A DNA stretch of 64,000 nt, from assembly GCF_015751905.1 (NCBI RefSeq), contig NZ_JADOUF010000001.1:2046001-2110000 (forward strand), written 5' to 3'. Positions 51,708 to 57,405 of the stretch are shown in pieces. Origin of the DNA: Longispora fulva. GTDB taxonomy: Bacteria > Actinomycetota > Actinomycetes > Mycobacteriales > Micromonosporaceae. Every line of letters begins with the position of its first letter. The stretch's first letter is position 1. Position numbers and translations under genes: made by a program. The notes beneath the pieces are model-generated. The model was not told the DNA's origin. It did no database searches and was given only the letters and a program-made list of their open reading frames with translations.

Positions 51708-52760
51708 ATGTCGTGGACGGTGCCACAGCTCGCCAAGGCGGTCGAGGCCGCCGCGGCCGACGTGGGGTTCTCCGGGGTGGTCCGGGTCGACCGGGACGGC
51801 GAACTCGACTATGAAGCCGCGTTCGGGCTCGCCCACCGCGGACACGAGGTGCCCAACACGGTAGACACCCGTTTCGCCGTGGCCAGCGGCGCCAAAGGCT
51901 TCACCGCGCTGGCCGTGGTGCGCCTTATCGAACAGGGCCGACTCGCGCCGGACACCACAGCCCGTTCCGTGCTCGGCACCGACCTGCCTCTCATCGCCGC
52001 AGATGTCACCGTGGAGCACCTGCTCGCACACCGCTCCGGGATCGGCGACTACCTCGACGAGGACACCCTCGACGACATCGCCGACTACGTGCTGAAGGTT
52101 CCGGTGCACCGGCTGGCCGAGACCGAGGAGTTCCTCGCCGAGCTGGACGGCCATCCGACCAAGTTCCCCGCCGGAACCGGCTTCGCCTACTGCAACAGCG
52201 GCTACGTCCTGCTGGCCCTGATCGCCGAGCGGGTCACCGGCACCGGCTACCACCAGCTCGTCGACGAACTGGTCTGCCGACCCGCCGGTCTGGCCGACAC
52301 GGCGTTCCTCCGCTGCGACCAGCTACCCGCCCGCACCGCCACCGGCTACCTGATCCGAGACGGGCAATGGCGCAGCAACGTCCTGCACCTCCCCGTGCGC
52401 GGCAACGGCGACGGCGGCATCCACACCACCGCCGCCGACATGAGCACATTCTGGCGGGCCTTCCTCGCCGGCCGGATCGTCGGCCAGGACTGGGTGGCCG
52501 AGATGACCCGACCGCACAGCTCCGTCCCGACCGAAAAGGCCCGGTACGGGCTGGGATTCTGGCTCGACGAGACGGGCCCGCAGGTGAGGCTGGCCGGCTA
52601 CGACGCCGGAGTCTCCTTCACCAGCACACACGATCCGAGTACCGACCTGACCTGGTCGGTACTCGGCAACACCGACGACGGAGCCTGGCCGGTGGCACGC
52701 GCCATCCGTTCCCTACTGGTCGCGGGCCCCGGTGACGATCCGGGCGAGCTCCCGTTATGA
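51708..52760 (+). CDS. Serine hydrolase of the beta-lactamase/PBP fold
   Basis: 350 residues from ATG 51708. FAVASGAKGFTALAVV gives SxxK, FAYCNSGYVLL gives YxN and AGYDAGVSF the third-motif region. VEHLLAHRSGIGDYL and AERVTGTGYHQLVDELVCRP are typical of class C-like/EstB and D-aminopeptidase relatives. No signal peptide, so the enzyme is cytoplasmic and probably an esterase or peptidase rather than a drug hydrolase. In contrast to the lipoprotein at 34822 it keeps its catalytic set. It lies 59 bases after the class A enzyme, perhaps co-transcribed. Confidence 0.88.
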   Translation: MSWTVPQLAKAVEAAAADVGFSGVVRVDRDGELDYEAAFGLAHRGHEVPNTVDTRFAVASGAKGFTALAVVRLIEQGRLAPDTTARSVLGTDLPLIAADVTVEHLLAHRSGIGDYLDEDTLDDIADYVLKVPVHRLAETEEFLAELDGHPTKFPAGTGFAYCNSGYVLLALIAERVTGTGYHQLVDELVCRPAGLADTAFLRCDQLPARTATGYLIRDGQWRSNVLHLPVRGNGDGGIHTTAADMSTFWRAFLAGRIVGQDWVAEMTRPHSSVPTEKARYGLGFWLDETGPQVRLAGYDAGVSFTSTHDPSTDLTWSVLGNTDDGAWPVARAIRSLLVAGPGDDPGELPL

Positions 52761-52874
52761 GCGGGTGCCGAGTCCCAACGCTCGCCCGCGAAGGCGCGAA
52801 CCCACAACGGATGGCATCGAGACCCGGCTCGGCTCGAACCGGACAACACCGCCGGCCATCGGGCGCCAGCGGCG

Positions 52875-52951
52875 TGGTCCCCCACCCGGGACTCGAACCC
52901 GGAACCGTCGCCTTAGAAGGGCGCCGCTCTCGTCCATTGAGCTAGCGGGGG
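52875..52951 (-). tRNA. tRNA-Arg(TCT)
   Basis: Acceptor CCCCCGC / GTGGGGG (one G-T), discriminator A, then encoded CCA (52875-52877). Anticodon loop CTTCTAA; the stem has one mismatch at 27-43. Last gene of the array. Confidence 0.8.
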
Positions 52952-52955
52952 GATG

Positions 52956-52986
52956 TGGTACTCCGCGCAGGGATCGACCCCTGCGC
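52956..52986 (-). pseudogene. tRNA 3'-half relic
   Basis: GCGCAGGG / CCCTGCGC hairpin with a T-loop-like GGTCGAT, followed by an acceptor-like end and CCA at 52956-52958. No D-arm or anticodon arm precedes it, so it is the T-arm remnant of a lost tRNA between Ile and Arg. Confidence 0.5.
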
Positions 52987-52995
52987 CGTGCCGAG

Positions 52996-53067
52996 TCCCA
53001 CCGCCAGGAGTCGAGCCTGGATCTCCGCCATATCAGGGCGGCGCCGTTACCCTTGGGCCACGGTGGG
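52996..53067 (-). tRNA. tRNA-Ile(GAT)
   Basis: Acceptor CCCACCG / CGGTGGG perfect, anticodon stem CCGCC / GGCGG with loop CTGATAT, T-stem CCAGG / CCTGG. The T-loop begins C instead of T (CTCGACT), which is unusual at position 54. No encoded CCA. Confidence 0.8.
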
Positions 53068-53070
53068 GAA

Positions 53071-53160
53071 TGGAGGGGACGGGATTCGAACCCGCGGACG
53101 ACCCTTCGGCCGTCTCGCCCTTAGCAGGAGCGCGCCTTCGACCAACTCGGCCACCCCTCC
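53071..53160 (-). tRNA. tRNA-Ser(GCT)
   Basis: Ninety bases with a class II long variable arm (GACGGCC / GGGTCGTC). Acceptor GGAGGGG / CCCCTCC, anticodon loop CTGCTAA, D-arm GCC ... GGC. Discriminator A instead of the usual Ser G. Confidence 0.88.
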
Positions 53161-53161
53161 G

Positions 53162-53237
53162 CGCCCCAGACCGGATTCGAACCGGCGACTCCCCGCTCGA
53201 CAGGCGGGTGCTCTGAACCAGGCTGAGCTACCAGGGC
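53162..53237 (-). tRNA. tRNA-Asp(GTC)
   Basis: Acceptor GCCCTGG / CTGGGGC, D-arm GCTCAGCCTGGTTCAGAGC, anticodon stem CCCGC / GCGGG with loop CTGTCGA, T-stem GCCGG / CCGGT, discriminator G as required for Asp. Canonical 76 bases. Confidence 0.9.
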
Positions 53238-53250
53238 AATTCTCGTGCTG

Positions 53251-53319
53251 TGGACCGACGGAGTGTCGAACTCCGCCCGCGCTTCTTGCAAGGAAGCGCT
53301 GTACACCGGTACCCGGCCC
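53251..53319 (-). tRNA. tRNA-Ala(TGC), short D-arm
   Basis: Acceptor GGGCCGG / TCGGTCC with the G3-U70 pair that marks Ala. Anticodon stem GCTTC / GAAGC, loop CTTGCAA. The D-arm is only TAC-CGGT-GTA (loop of four), making the gene 69 bases. Confidence 0.75.
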
Positions 53320-53338
53320 ATGTGTTCGTGCGTGCCGG

Positions 53339-53409
53339 CTCCCGATCAAGGATTCGAACCTCGACTACCCGGGTCAGAGCCGGGCGTCCTACCGTTAGAC
53401 GAATCGGGA
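53339..53409 (-). tRNA. tRNA-Gln(CTG)
   Basis: Acceptor TCCCGAT / ATCGGGA perfect, D-arm GTCTAACGGTAGGAC typical of Gln/Glu, anticodon stem CCCGG / CCGGG with loop CTCTGAC, T-stem CGAGG / CCTTG, discriminator G. Confidence 0.88.
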
Positions 53410-53413
53410 AGGG

Positions 53414-53448
53414 AACGGCTGGCGGGCGTGATGGGCCCGCCAGCCGTT
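53414..53448. terminator. Perfect 13-bp hairpin inside the tRNA array
   Basis: AACGGCTGGCGGG pairs with CCCGCCAGCCGTT around nine bases, between Gln and Gly. No T-tract; it could be a terminator or a processing structure. The following 90 bases to Gly hold no recognisable tRNA. Confidence 0.55.
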
Positions 53449-53532
53449 CAGCGCGCGATGAGCGCCCCTTCGTCGCCTCCGGCGTCACGAGCGGGGCCAT
53501 CCGCGCCTCGACCGGAGTACGGTCGGTCCTGG

Positions 53533-53606
53533 TGGAGCTGCCGCCGGGAGTCGAACCCGGGTCTCCGCGCTGGCAACGCGGCGCACTTCCGTTGTGCTAC
53601 AGCGGC
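53533..53606 (-). tRNA. tRNA-Gly(GCC)
   Basis: Acceptor GCCGCTG / CGGCAGC (one C-A mismatch at 3-70), D-arm GCAC ... GTGC, anticodon stem CCGCG / CGCGG with loop TTGCCAG, discriminator T (Gly identity) followed by CCA. Confidence 0.85.
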
Positions 53607-53607
53607 G

Positions 53608-53679
53608 TGGAGCCTTCGGCGGGAGTCGAACCCGCGCGGGCCGTCATACCAAGACGGCCTCCACCCCGGTGGCGAAGGC
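53608..53679 (-). tRNA. tRNA-Thr(GGT), aberrant D-arm
   Basis: Acceptor GCCTTCG / CGAAGGC perfect, anticodon stem CCGTC / GACGG with loop TTGGTAT, T-stem GCGGG / CCCGC, discriminator T followed by CCA. The D-arm folds only as CACC-GGG-GTGG, with a three-base loop, so the tertiary core is abnormal. Confidence 0.7.
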
Positions 53680-53683
53680 GTAG

Positions 53684-53756
53684 TACCCCGGGCGGGAGTC
53701 GAACCCGCAGATTCCCGTTTTGAGCGGGACGCCTCTGCCGATTGGGCCACCGGGGC
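53684..53756 (-). tRNA. tRNA with CAA (Leu) anticodon but short variable loop
   Basis: Acceptor GCCCCGG / CCGGGGT, D-stem GCC / GGC, anticodon stem TCCCG / CGGGA with loop CTCAAAA (anticodon CAA, Leu). The variable region is four bases; genuine tRNA-Leu is class II with a long variable arm. It is a class I body carrying a Leu anticodon, so its charging identity is uncertain. Confidence 0.75.
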
Positions 53757-53768
53757 GTGGCACTCCTG

Positions 53769-53840
53769 TGGACCAGCAGGGAATTGAACCCTGAGCCTCC
53801 CGCAAGCCAAGCGGGTGCGCTTCCGTTGCGCCACTGGCCC
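53769..53840 (-). tRNA. tRNA-Ala(GGC)
   Basis: Acceptor GGGCCAG / CTGGTCC with G3-U70, D-arm GCGC ... GCGC, anticodon stem CCCGC / GCGGG with loop TTGGCTT, T-stem CAGGG / CCCTG, discriminator A. Two Ala isoacceptors occur in the array. Confidence 0.88.
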
Positions 53841-53844
53841 GTTG

Positions 53845-53917
53845 TCTGGGACCACGGAGTCGAACCGCGTGTCTCCCGGTTCCAAACCGGGCGGATTAAC
53901 CGTCTTCCTCGTCCCAG
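53845..53917 (-). tRNA. tRNA-Pro(TGG)
   Basis: Acceptor CTGGGAC / GTCCCAG perfect, D-stem GGA / TCC, anticodon stem CCCGG / CCGGG with loop TTTGGAA, T-stem CGCGG / CCGTG, discriminator A. Bacterial Pro tRNAs normally open C1-G72, as here. Confidence 0.85.
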
Positions 53918-53999
53918 AGGTGATGCCCGGCCCGCCGCTCCGCGTCAGGTTCCCGGGACTCTCCGGTACCCGAATTGGGCGCCGGTTTTCATGCCATCC

Positions 54000-54015
54000 G
54001 TTGTGGAGTTCTCAA
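54000..54015 (-). promoter_or_regulatory. boxA-like antitermination motif in the array
   Basis: The minus strand reads TTGAGAACTCCACAAC, close to the TTTGAGAACTCAACAG string in rRNA leaders of actinobacteria. It lies in the 135-base spacer between Trp and Pro and could help polymerase pass the many tRNA structures. Confidence 0.45.
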
Positions 54016-54052
54016 GTGACAATCGCTCGAATTCGTTATTCGGGCAGGGTCG

Positions 54053-54125
54053 CACGGGCGGTAGGAATTGAACCCACAACCGCCGGGTTTGGAATCCGGT
54101 GCTCTATCCGTTGAGCTACACCCGC
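54053..54125 (-). tRNA. tRNA-Trp(CCA)
   Basis: First gene of the array. Acceptor GCGGGTG / CGCCCGT (G-T at 1-72), D-arm GCTCAACGGATAGAGC, anticodon stem CCGGA / TCCGG with loop TTCCAAA, T-stem GTGGG / CCTAC, discriminator G as required for Trp. Confidence 0.9.
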
Positions 54126-54150
54126 AAGTTTCGTGCGCCTCGGAGGTACG

Positions 54151-54182
54151 AAAAAACCGCCCCCCGGGACCGGGTGGGCGGC
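54151..54182 (-). terminator. Intrinsic terminator with T6, upstream of the tRNA array
   Basis: On the minus strand a CCGCCC / GGGCGG hairpin is followed by six T (54156-54151). It lies 17 bases after the stop of the 41-codon ORF and 25 bases before tRNA-Trp. The gap leaves no room for a further promoter, so array transcripts must either read through it or start within it. Confidence 0.75.
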
Positions 54183-54198
54183 TGGTGCGCTGTCCGCG

Positions 54199-54324
54199 CT
54201 AGCCGGGCCACCTGCCCAGAATGTGCTGCTCACTGCCCCGATCCTCGGGTCGCCCGGCCGCAGGCATCGAGACGTTGCCGAGCGCGGCGAACCGCTTCGG
54301 GCTAGTCATCGTGTGCCACAACAT
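54199..54324 (-). CDS. 41-residue peptide, leader-like, upstream of tRNA array
   Basis: ATG 54324 has GAGGAG (54336-54331) six bases upstream; longer in-frame starts (54429) lack one. The peptide begins MLWHTMTSPKRFAALGNV and ends EQHILGRWPG. A promoter (54393-54364) and an intrinsic terminator (54182-54151) frame it exactly, so it is a complete small transcription unit. No family recognised. It may be a leader peptide that couples translation to read-through into the tRNAs, or an independent small protein. Confidence 0.5.
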   Translation of the reverse strand: MLWHTMTSPKRFAALGNVSMPAAGRPEDRGSEQHILGRWPG

Positions 54325-54363
54325 CGGGTGCTCCTCGCTCGAGGTGTTCTTGCCTACGTGAAG

Positions 54364-54393
54364 ACAGTACGGTGGCGCTTCCAGGAGGTGCAA
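54364..54393 (-). promoter_or_regulatory. Promoter of the 41-codon ORF
   Basis: TTGCAC (54393-54388), 18-base spacer, TACTGT (54369-54364). The -10 fits the TANNNT consensus of actinomycete vegetative promoters, and the start would lie about 33 bases before the ATG. Confidence 0.6.
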
Positions 54394-54694
54394 GCCAATT
54401 GAACGAAGAACATTCGACTGTTCCTCCATAAGGGAAATGACCTGCCCCTGGAACGAATAGTGGTGAGCCGCAATGTCCGCTCCGACATCCGCGCCGACGG
54501 TGCGTGCGGCCCGAGACGGATGACGCCGGGTTCCCCAACGCGGATGCCCGTCCCCGCCCTCCTCACCCAAGACATCGGATGAGGCGAGTGGTCAATGTGC
54601 CACTCTGAGTGATATAGACCATTAACATCCGGTTGATTTTCGCCGATTTCCTTGTGATGCTTGTTCAGTCATCGGATCTCTTAACGGAGGAGTC

Positions 54695-54769
54695 ATGGGA
54701 CCCAGAAACTCCCCACAGGCCCAGAGCGCCCAGAGGCTCGCAACCAGGAGACTCTCATGGGAGGTTTGA
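54695..54769 (+). CDS. 24-residue cationic peptide ORF
   Basis: ATG 54695 follows GGAGGAG (54687-54693 region), a strong SD. The product begins MGPRNSPQAQSAQRLATRRL and ends SWEV. Its stop overlaps the next small ORF by 13 bases. The upstream 100 bases are AT-rich compared with the window. It could be a leader peptide; evidence is limited to SD and position. Confidence 0.3.
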   Translation: MGPRNSPQAQSAQRLATRRLSWEV

Positions 54770-54963
54770 TCGGGTTCGGCGGCACCGGCGACGCCACGGC
54801 GACCCCGTTGACCACTCCCCGGGACCCCGGGCTGGATCCGGACGCGCTGAAGAGCAACGATCCCTGGCGCGGCAGCTCGCCGTTCACTCTGGCCTCAGCG
54901 CCACCCATCTGGAGTCACGCGTCGTCAGCTCCCGGTGACGTCGTTGCGACGACAGCGAGTTGA
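54757..54963 (+). CDS. 68-residue small protein of unknown function
   Basis: ATG 54757 has AGGAG at 54746-54750, seven bases upstream. The product starts MGGLIGFGGTGDATATPLTT; it is Gly/Thr/Ser/Pro-rich, with one WRGSSPF and one PPIWSHASS stretch, and has no cysteine. I recognise no family. Overlap with the 24-codon ORF implies coupled translation. Third-position G+C supports coding only weakly. Confidence 0.35.
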   Translation: MGGLIGFGGTGDATATPLTTPRDPGLDPDALKSNDPWRGSSPFTLASAPPIWSHASSAPGDVVATTAS

Positions 54964-55013
54964 CGTTCGCGGCCGCCTCGGCGGTCCCGGGCAACGCACC
55001 TCGGTCGAGCCCG

Positions 55014-55135
55014 TCAGAGCCGGCGTGTGAGCTGGTAGATATTCGCGACGTACGCCGCGGCCATCCCCACCGATCGATACAGGTGGTACGCCCCGGTCGG
55101 ATTGGAGGTGTCCACCCCGAGTCCCACGGCCGTCC
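55014..55135 (-). pseudogene. GNAT acetyltransferase C-terminal relic
   Basis: The minus frame ending at 55014 reads GLGVDTSNPTGAYHLYRSVG, then MAAAYVANIYQL, the standard end of a GNAT domain (V-D-x-x-N-x-x-A-x-x-L-Y-x-x-x-G-F). Upstream, the frame loses similarity (QPTATGRHAARG) and no start or acetyl-CoA loop follows. Only the last 40 residues survive. This interval (54964-55289) holds no other gene that I can support. Confidence 0.65.
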
Positions 55136-55289
55136 GGCCCCGCGCCGCGTGCCGTCCGGTGGCAGTCGGTTGTACCCCCAGGAGGTCCGCGAACGGATCG
55201 CCGCAGCGCACGCGACCGCCGAGATCGACTTCCGATCCGAGTGAGGACGGACCAGCCCAGCCACTGTGGACGGCGGGTTATGCTGCGGC

Positions 55290-55952
55290 ATGATCGAGAC
55301 CGTGATGCTGACCGTCCGTGGCGAGGCCGAGCTGGAGTCCGAGCCGGACCTGGCCACCGTCACGCTGACCGTCGTCGCCCATGACCGGGACCGGCCGGAC
55401 ACCACGGCCCGGCTGGACGCCGCCGTCGCCGCGATCGGTGCGGTGCTCGACAGGTACCCGGAAACGGTTGAGGCCCGGGAGACCGGGTCCGTCAGCGTGC
55501 TGCCGGAGCGGGAGAAGAAGCGGTCCGGGTTCTCCGCCTCCGCCCGGGTCATCCTGTCGGTCGTGGACTTCACGGTGCTCGGCCAGTTGGTGCTGCACGC
55601 CACAGAGCAGGAAGGCGTCGCCGTGGGCGACGTGCGCTGGACCCTGCGACCGGACAGTCCGGTGTACGCGCAAGCCCGCCGGGCGGCGCTCGCCGACGCG
55701 GCAGCCAGGGCGAAGGACTACGCCGAGGTGCTCAGCGCCCGGATCGTCCGGCTGGTCGAGGTCTCCGACGAGGGGCTTCTGACCGGTCTGGCGTGGCAGG
55801 GCTCCCGGGTCGAGGGGGTGGCTTACGGCGTGTCCGGATCGCGGAGCTTCGCCGGGGTCGGGTACGGCCGCGACGTCGAGTCGGGGCTGGAGCCACGGCG
55901 GCAGCGGGTCCGCGCCGTGGTGGAGGCCCGGTACGCGTTGGAACAGCCCTGA
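55290..55952 (+). CDS. SIMPL (DUF541) domain protein
   Basis: 220 residues from ATG 55290. Text of the SIMPL/DUF541 fold: VMLTVRGEAELESEPDLATV at the start, VTLTVVAHDRDRP, FSASARVILSVVDFTVLGQL, VGDVRWTLRPDSPVYAQARR, AALADAAARAKDYAEVL and the final RVRAVVEARYAL. The family forms oligomeric beta/alpha assemblies; some members are periplasmic stress proteins. Here no signal peptide is present, as in many actinomycete versions. It stands alone. Confidence 0.9.
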   Translation: MIETVMLTVRGEAELESEPDLATVTLTVVAHDRDRPDTTARLDAAVAAIGAVLDRYPETVEARETGSVSVLPEREKKRSGFSASARVILSVVDFTVLGQLVLHATEQEGVAVGDVRWTLRPDSPVYAQARRAALADAAARAKDYAEVLSARIVRLVEVSDEGLLTGLAWQGSRVEGVAYGVSGSRSFAGVGYGRDVESGLEPRRQRVRAVVEARYALEQP

Positions 55953-56004
55953 ACACTATGGCCACAGCTCGAGCCAAATTTGGCGTTTCTCCATCATGGG
56001 TCTC

Positions 56005-56037
56005 GGTAATGATTACCATTCACATACAAATCATTAC
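56005..56037. promoter_or_regulatory. AT-rich inverted repeat upstream of RCC1 gene
   Basis: GTAATGATT (56006-56014) and AATCATTAC (56029-56037) are perfect 9-bp arms 14 bases apart. The left arm also forms GGTAATGATTACC (56005-56017), a 6-1-6 palindrome. In a 72% G+C genome this is striking, and the form resembles Fur/Zur-type boxes. It lies 63 bases before ATG 56100. Confidence 0.6.
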
Positions 56038-56099
56038 TTAGGGTGATGCTGGTCTGCGTCACGGGAGACTCGCACGCCCTCGTACGAGAGGCAGCTCCC

Positions 56100-57260
56100 A
56101 TGGATTCGCACGTGCATCGACGTCCCCTGCTCACAGGTCTGGTGGCGCTCGTGGCCACGATAGGCACCCTGGCGTTCTCTGCCACCGCGGCCACCGCGCA
56201 GGAGGGCCGCGTCAAGGCGTGGGGCAACAACGCCAACCTGCAACTGGGCGACACCAGCGGCACGGCCTCCCGCCTGACCCCGGCCACCGTGGCGGGGCTC
56301 ACCGGCGGGGACGTTTCCGCCGTCGCCGCCGGCTTCTACCACTCGCTGGCGCTGCTCACCAACGGCACCGTCGAGGCCTGGGGGCGCAACGCCGAGGGCC
56401 AGCTCGGCAACGGCGCGTCGGCCGCCTACTCCGTGCCCGGCACGGTGCAGTACCTCACGGACGTGGTCGCGGTGGCCGCCGGGGTGCAGCACAGCCTCGC
56501 CCTGCTGTCCGACGGCACCGTACGGTCGTGGGGCTACAACGGGTTCGGCCAGCTCGGCGACAACACCACGGCCAACCGGTACAACCCGGTGACCGTCGCG
56601 GGGCTCACCAATGTCGTGGCCATCGCCGCCGGCAACCACCACAGCCTGGCGCTGCTCGCCGACGGTACCGTCAAAGCCTGGGGTTACAACGCCAACGGGC
56701 AGCTCGGCGACGGCAGCGTCACCAACCGGTCCACGCCCGTGACCGTCACCGGCCTCACCAACATCCGGGGCATCGCCGGCGGCGGCAGCCACAGCCTCGC
56801 CCGGCTCGGGGACGGCACCGTGCGGTCCTGGGGCTACAACGGCAACGGCGAACTCGGCGACAACACCACCACCCAGCGCCTCACGCCGGTCCCGGTCGAC
56901 GGCGTCACCAATGTCCGTGACATCGTCGCCGGGTCCAACCACAGTCTCGCCCTGCTGGGCGACGGCACGGTCAAGACGTGGGGCTACAACGCCTACGGCC
57001 AGCTCGGCGACGGCACCACGACCAACCGTCCCACCGCCATCTTCCTCGACACCGCCGCCAACGTCCGCTCGATCGCGGCGGGCAGCCACCACAGTCTGAT
57101 TCTGACCCGCGACGGTCGGGTGCGCAGCGTCGGGTACAACGCCTCGGGCCAGCTCGGCGACGGCTCCACGACCAACCGGTCCGTGGTCACCGGTCCCCTG
57201 ACGGTGCTCAGCAGCGTCTCGTTCATCGCCGCCGGCGGAGAGTTCAGCGTCGCCGGCTGA
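56100..57260 (+). CDS. Secreted seven-bladed RCC1-repeat protein
   Basis: 386 residues from ATG 56100 (GAGAGG upstream); ATG 56046 is in frame but the Sec signal starts here (VALVATIGTLAFSATAATAQ). Seven RCC1 blades follow from residue 36, each near 50 residues with the pattern GTVxxWGYNxxGQLGDxTTxNR...VxxIAAGxxHSLAL, just enough for one beta-propeller. The last blade ends at the C terminus, closing the ring. Extracellular; function unknown, perhaps protein or metal binding. An AT-rich inverted repeat upstream suggests metal or similar control. Confidence 0.93.
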   Translation: MDSHVHRRPLLTGLVALVATIGTLAFSATAATAQEGRVKAWGNNANLQLGDTSGTASRLTPATVAGLTGGDVSAVAAGFYHSLALLTNGTVEAWGRNAEGQLGNGASAAYSVPGTVQYLTDVVAVAAGVQHSLALLSDGTVRSWGYNGFGQLGDNTTANRYNPVTVAGLTNVVAIAAGNHHSLALLADGTVKAWGYNANGQLGDGSVTNRSTPVTVTGLTNIRGIAGGGSHSLARLGDGTVRSWGYNGNGELGDNTTTQRLTPVPVDGVTNVRDIVAGSNHSLALLGDGTVKTWGYNAYGQLGDGTTTNRPTAIFLDTAANVRSIAAGSHHSLILTRDGRVRSVGYNASGQLGDGSTTNRSVVTGPLTVLSSVSFIAAGGEFSVAG

Positions 57261-57276
57261 GCCCACCGCTACCCCG

Positions 57277-57323
57277 GCGTCGGGGTGACATCCGCGTGAG
57301 GTGCGCGGTTGTCGCCCCGACGC
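57277..57323. terminator. Long hairpin after the RCC1 gene
   Basis: GCGTCGGGGTGAC pairs with GTCGCCCCGACGC (one G-T) over 21 bases. Flanking CCGCTACC and GCGGTAG can extend the stem. It lies between convergent genes. Confidence 0.7.
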
Positions 57324-57405
57324 GTCAGCGGTAGGCGCGCCTCTGCCGGATCCTGGCGACAGCGACACGTCCCACCACGGCGACCGGACTCGGACCGGCT
57401 TGGGC

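Larger units (their letters stand above)
52875..54125 (-). other. tRNA array: 12 tRNA genes in 1.25 kb
   Basis: Twelve cloverleaf-forming genes, all on the minus strand. In transcription order: Trp, Pro, Ala(GGC), Leu(CAA), Thr(GGT), Gly, hairpin, Gln, Ala(TGC), Asp, Ser, Ile, T-arm relic, Arg. Repeated GGxTTCGAxxCC T-arms give the array away. Most spacers are 5-20 bases. Only Arg, Gly and Thr carry a CCA after the discriminator. Arrays of this kind in actinobacteria are often plasmid- or element-borne rather than core. Confidence 0.9.

Noticed and set aside
52732-54114. Apparent small proteins across the tRNA array
   Set aside because: The repeated R-x-x-N-P-G-type text arises from translating T-arms (GGTTCGAACC); tRNA genes account for it.
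54199-54429. A 76-codon version of the small ORF starting at ATG 54429
   Set aside because: No SD, and the promoter at 54393-54364 would lie inside it; ATG 54324 with GAGGAG fits promoter and terminator better.
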